64,000 bases of DNA from Maea johnstoni (lineage: Eukaryota; Annelida; Polychaeta; Spionida; Magelonidae): contig OZ012700.1 of the NCBI GenBank assembly GCA_963942565.1, positions 19,960,546-20,024,545 on the forward strand, read 5' to 3'. Both the position numbers and the translations under genes were made by a program. Below, one piece after another: positions 35,701 to 43,900 of this stretch. How positions within the stretch are numbered: the first letter of the stretch is position 1; each line of letters starts with the position of its first letter. The notes below the pieces were generated by a model. That model searched no databases. It had not been told where the DNA came from and was given only the letters and a program-made list of their open reading frames with translations.

Positions 35701-37762
35701 TTCATGATTTTGGATTTTCTAAAAAAAAAAATGATGTCCCTCCTATGAGGTCTCCACTCTGGAGAAGAGAGAAAACAATACTGTAGAATAGGAAAATAAC
35801 CAAAATTTGTGATTTTGGATTTTCCGAGATTTTTTATGTCTCTCCTATGAGGCCGCCACTCTGGAGAGAAAGAAAACAATACTGTAGAATAGGACATTAA
35901 TCTGAGGTGCAAATTAACCGAATTTGTGAGTTTGGATTTTCCGAGATTTTTTATACCAGAAAGCCAATTTTGAAGGTTGATATACATCAGACTTTCATTA
36001 TACCGAACTGACCCCACTCGGAAAAGTTTGGCAGATTAAACCAATCAGATTAATTTCCTATTCTACAGTACCACAATCATAGTCTTAGCCATCATTTGGA
36101 CACCCAAGCCTGCAAGAATCACAAATCAGAACACCCAATTGAATATTTTCAACACATGGTGATTCCCATTGATATTGCATAAAGATATTATGCTTTTTCT
36201 CAGTAAGGAAATACATATTTATGGTTGTGATCTGAATATATTGTTATCTCCCTTAATTCCCAGATACAGCCAAACTAGGCTATTCCTTGAAGATAAGTGA
36301 AAAACTACCACTTAACTGACAGTCCAATTGCGGGTTCTCCTAGGCACCGCTTGGGCACCACTTCAACTCCCAGATACAGTCAAACTCATGGACAATTCCA
36401 CAAAGGTAAGTGAAAAACTACCACTTACCTGACAGTCCAATCCAGGGTCCTCCCAAGCACCGCTTGGACACCACTTCAATTCCCAGATACAGCCAAACTC
36501 ATGGAGTATTCCTTGAAGATAAGTGAAAAACTACCACTTTCCTGACAATCGAATCCAGGGTCCTCCCAAGCACCCCTTAGGCACCACTTCAATTCCCAGA
36601 TACAGCCAAACTCACTGAATATTCCTTGAAGATGAGTGAAAAACTGCCACTTAACTGACAGTCCAATCCAGGGTCCTCCCAAGCACCACTTGGGCACCAC
36701 TTTAATTCCAAGATACAGCCAAACTCATGGACAATTCCACAAAGGTAAGTAAAAAACTACCACTTACCTGACAGTCCAATCCAGGGTCCTCCAAAGCACC
36801 GCTTGGAAACCACTTCAACTCCCAGATACAGCCAAACTCATAGACTATTCCTTGAAGATAAGTGAAAAACTACCACTTACCTGACAATCCAATCCAGGGT
36901 CCTCCCAAGCACCACTTGGGCACCACTTCAACTCCCAGATACAGTCAAACTCATGGACAATTCCACAAAGGTAAGTGAAAAACTACCACTTACCTGTCAG
37001 TCCAATCCAGGGTCCTCCCAAGCACCGCTTGGACACCACTTCAACTCCCAGATACAGCCAAACTCATGGAGTATTCCTTGAAGATAAGTGAAAAACTACC
37101 ACTTTCCTGACAATCGAATCCAGGGTCCCCCCAAGCACCGCTTGGGCACCACTTCAATTCCCAGATACAGCCAAACTCACTGAATATTCCTTGAAGATGA
37201 GTGAAAAACTGCCACTTAACTGACAGTCCAATCCAGGGTCCTCCCAAGCACCGCTTGGACACCACTTCAACTCCCAGATACAGCCAAACTCATAGACTAT
37301 ATTCCTTGAAGATAAGTGAAAAACTACCACTTACCTGACAATCCAATCCAGGGTCCTCCCAAGCACCACTTGGGCACCACTTCAATTCCCAGATACAGCC
37401 AAACTCATGGACAATTTCACAAAGGTAAGTGAAAAACTACCACTTACCTGACAGTCCAATCCAGGGTCCTCCCAAGCACCGCTTGGACACCACTTCAACT
37501 CCCAGATACAGCCAAACTCATAGACTATTCCTTGAAGATAAGTGAAAAACTACCACTTACCTGACAATCCAATCCAGGGTCCTCCCAAGCACCGCTTGGG
37601 CACCACTTCAACTCCCAGATACAGCCAAACTCATGGAGTATTCCCAGAGCTAGTGACACTGTCCAGTCTGGGGCAGAACCACCCTTACTGGAAGAGACAA
37701 TAACAAATTAATGTGTGTTTTCAAAGTCCAGTGTTAACAATAGTTTATCATTATTATTATTA

Positions 37763-37823
<61 letters not shown>

Positions 37824-37943
37824 ATTATTATCATCATTATTATTATTATTAGTATTATTAGTATTATTTTCATTATTATTACTATTATAATTATAATTAT
37901 TATAATTATTATCATTATAATTATTATTATTATTATCATTATA

Positions 37944-37990
<47 letters not shown>

Positions 37991-40900
37991 CATATGAATT
38001 CTTCCAGGTACCAGATTTCCCTCTAGCCTCGATATGACCTGTGCCATGAAAAGTGCTGTAAATCCAAACTAAGAGACTTACAGTTAGTCAGGAAATATGA
38101 AACTGACTACTGAAGGCAAATATTTCAAAAGTATACTATTTTCCACTAATCAAGTACATCCCTCACATCATGCTTGTACCCTTATGCTGCTGGTGGCTAA
38201 TTTAGCCAATACAAAATGATGCAAAAAGCCAAAAAAACGTTTTAAAAAAAAAGACTGAAACCCTGGCACATGGTACTCATCTAAGAGAACTCAGTGAGAG
38301 ATATCCAATGAATACTAACATGACAGGGTTTAGACAGTTTTCAAAAATCTTTGCGAGCTTGTGCTTTGGATGAAAGTAGCCTCAGCATTGGAAGGGTTTA
38401 AAAAACTACAAAAATTACTGAAACCCTGGCACATGATACAGAGAGTACTCAGTGAGAGCTATCCAATGAATACCAACATGACATGGTTTAGATGTCTTTG
38501 CATTTTTGTGTTAAGACAAATAGTGTCACCATTGAAAGGGTTGAATGTGGTGGTATCTGAGACAAATGATATAACCTGTCAAACTTGCCCATTAGAGTGA
38601 TTAACCCATTAATGCTTAGGAGTTCCTCAATAAATAGTCGTCTGGACCTAAAATACTTCTAACCACAACTTTGAAATTGAGAGTGGTTTTACAAAACATT
38701 TGAAGGAGAGTTGTTGGGTATGTTATAATTAACATTTCTCCATCAAATATTTTTCTAACTATGCGTTTGCCTGCAAGATTTGATCAAAATTGTCCGGCTG
38801 CTTTTGGCTGGTGTGAGTATTAATGGATTAAGAGTTGTCGCAGGCTCAGTAGCACTTAACCCCAGCCTCTCTAAAGTCTCTGACCTGAGATCAGAGAAAG
38901 ACATGGGACGAAATCTAAATGGTATTTATGGGTCTCGCGCTGCCACGGTAATGATAGAAACGAATAAAACAACAATAGAATGCCTGCAAAAACATCAATA
39001 TTCTACAGGGAACAAGACAATTTAGGTAGAATTGTATGAATCTATTATTTCCAAGTGAAAATGGACACATTAGGAACGGATGTTATTCAACGACGATAAA
39101 ATGTTATCACCAATTCCTAGCCTCGTAAAGCACTGAACTGCTCATAATGCAACACACATTAACCCCACATGCATGTAGTCCCAAACTACCTATTTAGGTA
39201 ATGTCATTACCTCTTAAAATGCTTATGATTTCCTTTAGAAATTGTTGTCTGGACCTACGACACTTTTGACAATTCCTTAGGATTAAACCCTTCCCATACC
39301 GAGGCTACTTTCATACAAAGCACGAGGATGCAAGGATTTTTGAAGATCATCATTGGATTGCTCTCGCTGAGTTCTCCCATATAATAACCCATGTGCCAGG
39401 GTTTCAGTCATTTTTTAAAAGGTTTTTTCGCATCATTTTGTATTGGCCAAATTAGCCACCAGCAGCATAAGGGTTAAGAGTACCTTTAGAAATTGTATTC
39501 TGGATCTATAACACTTTTGACAATTCCTTGGGAGTTAAGAATTATTTTCCAAAATATTTGATGGAGAGTTGTCAGTTATTTGAATAACCTTTTTCCTTGA
39601 TATATATTCCTAATCATTCTTTTGCCTACAAGATTAAATGTGCTTTTAGCCAGCCACTATATGTATGAATTCCAGTTGAGTCCAAAAACTGGTTTATTAG
39701 TTTTTTACAGCTAAAACATACTCAAGATCTGACATAAACACCATGGTAATGGTACGGCTATATCCATGTATAGATATAGGAAAGTAATATCTTGGGAAAA
39801 ATTTGACTGAAAGTTATTGTTCCTGTAGGGTTTAAACCTTATGCTGCAGGTGGCTAATTTGGCCATTACAAAGTGATGGAAAAAAACACCTGAAAAATGA
39901 CTAAAACCCTGGCATGTAGGTACTCATTTGAGAGTACACATCGAGAGCTACTCAATGAATACCAACATGACAGGGTTTAGAGGGTTCTCAAAAATCTTTG
40001 ATGGATAAATGTTAATCAGTACATTACCACCAACTCTCCTTCAAATATTTTGTAAATCCATTCGTAATTCCAAAGTTATTGTCAAAAGTATCTTTGATCC
40101 AGATGACATTTTCCGTAGGCATTCTTCATTAACTAAATCCAAATCGTTTTTAGAAATATTTCTCTGAAGTAGAAATGTCAATCATAATCCTGCCAAAAAC
40201 CTTTCATCAAATAGGTCATCCGTTAATGCTGTATCCAAAGCTATTTTCTAAAGTGATTCACTTTCAGATGAAAAGTGTCATTGAGAGTATTTAACCCTTC
40301 CAAAGCACAAAGACGCAAAAAGATATGAAAAACATTTTAACCCTGTCATGTTGGTATTCATTAGAAAGCTCTTATTGAGTACTTTCAGATGAGTACCCAT
40401 TTGCCAGTGATTCAATCATTTTTCAGATTTTTTGCATCCTTTTGTATAGGCAAAATTAGCCACCAGCGGCATAAGGGTTAACATGGGAATGGATATTGAA
40501 AGGTTATAACTTAGATTTGTTGCAGCCAAAAAAGCCAATCTGAGTGGGGGTAAAAAAATTATAAGAAAAAGAGTACAAAGGAACCCAAATAAGAACTGCA
40601 CATAAAATCCTTCCAAGTTATTATAAAATGTATTTAACCTTCTAACGTTGAGGTTATTTTCGTCCAAAGCACAAGGACGCAAATATTATTTAAAACCATT
40701 TAAACCCTGTCATGTTGTCATGAGTACTCTCAGATGAGTACCTATGTGCCAGGGTTTCAGCCATCTTTTTGAGGTTTTTTGCATCTTTTTGTATTGGTCA
40801 AATTAGTTACCAGCAGCGTAAGAAATAGTGCTGTTTTTTATTCTTTAAAAGCACTCAGCCAATTTTTGTGAAACCTTTTAGTCAAAAGCAGATTCAGGAA

Positions 40901-43900
40901 AAGAAATATAAGGAGAGACATTACTCTGACAATTTTTAACAAATTTCCTTCAAGTAACGTGGAAAAGCACCCTTAATTCAAGACTAACACTTACACATTT
41001 ATTTAAGGGTTGAATAATACACAGATGCTGCAACCTACCTTTTAGCTATCAGCTAACCTATCAGCCTAGCTACCGGGTGTTACTGTGTTTTACCATATTA
41101 TATATAAATCTCAGTCTACACCTACATAATGGCTAGTGACCTACTGTTGGTCAGTTAGTTCACACAATTGCCACACGAAGGCAGCATTGAGCCAATATCC
41201 CAATCCCCTCCTAGCAAACCGCAGTGACATCTATCCACGAGGGATGACATATAAATATGGCCTAGGAGTAGGGCTGTCATTGATAAGAATTTTTACCGAT
41301 TCCATAATCGATAAAATCATTACCGATATGGTACCCGATTCATGTTATTTTACCTGTAACTGCTGATCTTTACATCATCACCAGTTATGTGCTCATTTGG
41401 CATGTCAGCAGTTCGCACGTTGGGTGATTTTTTGACCTATTGACCCTCCCACAGAGGCTTATGTTACATCTCTGTGGCTGCCGTTGACGTCCCATGATGA
41501 GCGGCATGAAAATGTCAATCACGCCGCATGAGTTTACCCCAATTTTTTTTTTGTGTTTATTCATAGTACACATCAATGCGGCGTCACTACCCAAACCAAT
41601 TAACATATGAATCGATATCTTGGGATTTCCAAGATATAGTTAATCGGGAAGGATTTCTTGCCAGTTCATCGATACGTGCGGTATCGATGACAGCCCTACC
41701 TAGGAGGCATACTACTAACCTAACGGCATCACTTGCCACACTTAATACCAATCCTAACAGGTCATGTGACCTGAGGGCAGCGGGTCAGTTGAGTTTAAAC
41801 GGATAGTCTATGGCTGGAGAAATGCCGGGATATGTTGCCAGATAAATATTTAAAGCGAAACAGATCTTAGTGGATCTCTTTTTTGATCTAGCGCAACAGA
41901 ACAGCGATGGAGTCCACGCTCGAGGCGAAGAACTTCAGTGATTTCAGTGCATGCGGGAGTGGTAAACGTCAAACACGATCAAACTACCTTAATAAGGAGA
42001 TGTGAAGACATTCATAAAAGATGTCTGGGGAATTTGCTGCCCTACCGACAGAAAATTATGCTTTTTTTGCATCCCCTCTCTCAATATAGCCATCATTTCA
42101 AAAATAACAAAGCAATAAATCACACATTCATGCCTGAAGATCTACTTAATGAGTCAGCCGTCTGGACCTGTCATACTTTTGAAAATAACTTTGGAATGAA
42201 GCATAACTTCACAAAATATTTGAAGGAGAGTTTTTAGCTAACTTCTGAAGAACATTTGTCCTTTAAATGTTTTCCAAAATATGCTCTCATCAGAGAGATA
42301 TCAGCTAAAAAATCAGGCCTTCATTGGTCGTCACAGGGTTATATGGGTTAACCCTTCCAATGCTAAGGCTATACTTTCACCCAAAGCACAAGGACGCAAA
42401 GATTTTCCTGTCATATTGGTATTCATTGTATAGCTCTCATTGAGTACTCTTAGATGTTTCAGTCATTTTTCAGTTGTTTTTTTGCAACATTTTGTATTGG
42501 CCAAATTAGCCACCAGCAGCATAAGGGTTAATACAAATACCTATATTGAAAGGAAAAAAGTGTCGTATCCAAAATGTACCACACAGAAGAAAAAGATATG
42601 TATCTTACCTTTTCTCACCACGACCGAGCGTCCCACAGTGCCACAGTTGTATGAGTCCTTTATGTGCCCGTAGGTCGCTTACTTGGTGGGTCTCTTCAAT
42701 ACCCCTGTGGGTGCTGACGGCCAGGTATTGGTCACACTCCGCCCCTAGGGGTGTCGGGCACCAAGCTGCACCCCAGACAGGACCACCAACATTCAATGCC
42801 GTCAAATCTGAAATTAAAGATAGGAATTTGTAAGTCAGTCACTGAGGGGTATTGAGTGCCAAACACCATGCTTTAGGCATCCTGGGTAAAATTTCTGAGA
42901 AGAACCCTGCCAAGGGGTATCGGGCACCAGGCAGCACCCCAGACAGGACCACCAGCATTCAATGCCGTCAGATCTGAAATTAAAGATAGGAATTTTATAA
43001 GTCAGTCACCAAGGGGTATTGAGTGCCAAAGGGCATACTTCAGGCTAAAATTTCTGAGTAGAACCCTGCTAAGGGGTATCGGGAATCAGACAGCACCCCA
43101 GACAGGACCACCAGCATTCAATGCTGTCAGATCTGAAATTAAAGATAGGAATTTTATAAGTCAGTCACCAAGGGGTATTGAGTGCCAAAGGGCATACTTC
43201 AGGCTAGAATTTCTGAGTAGAACCCTGCTAAGGGGTATCGGGAATCAGGCAGCACCCCAGACAGGGCAACCAACATTCAATGCTGTCAGATCTGAAATGT
43301 AAGATACAAATTTGTAGGGATGTCATTGTTGAGATTTTTTTCTCAATTCAATATATTGATGATTTGTTTTCGATTTCAATTATTTCGATACAATGCATTG
43401 ATATATCCATGAAAACACTGTCGAGCCCATGAGGCATGTGGCTTTCCACCATATCATAAGTGTCCTGCCTTGTTTTATTGCTTCTGTTTGCAATGCAATA
43501 ATACTAGTGAGGCATGACAATGTAGAGAATGCTTTCAAAGATTAAATGCTCAGGTTCTCAGATTAGACTCCTTTTTCACTTTTTCAGGGGTGTCCAAATA
43601 TATTTCAGTCCCAGAGCACAGTCAATAGATCCTGAAGCATGGTCTTAGCCAGCAGGGTGTCTGGGTGTTTTTTTGGACACCCAAACCCTTAAAAAGCCCC
43701 CCTCAGGACACCCAAATCTTTTTTGTGAGGAATTTCTAAAAATGTCAATCTCAAGCAAATAATTGAATCTCCTCATCTACATATGATTCCCATTGACATT
43801 GTTAAGGATATCATGCCTTATTTTGATAAATTCATACATGTTTATGGTTGAAATCTGAGTATAATGTGATCCCCCTTAAATATTTGGACGCCCAAAAATT

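Noticed and set aside
36476-37265. Frames containing GCIWELKWC within the 113-bp array, as extra GTF3C2 exons
   Set aside because: The intron part between units is only 29 bases, too short to splice out, and no CAG acceptor precedes the units. They are copies of an exon end, not exons.
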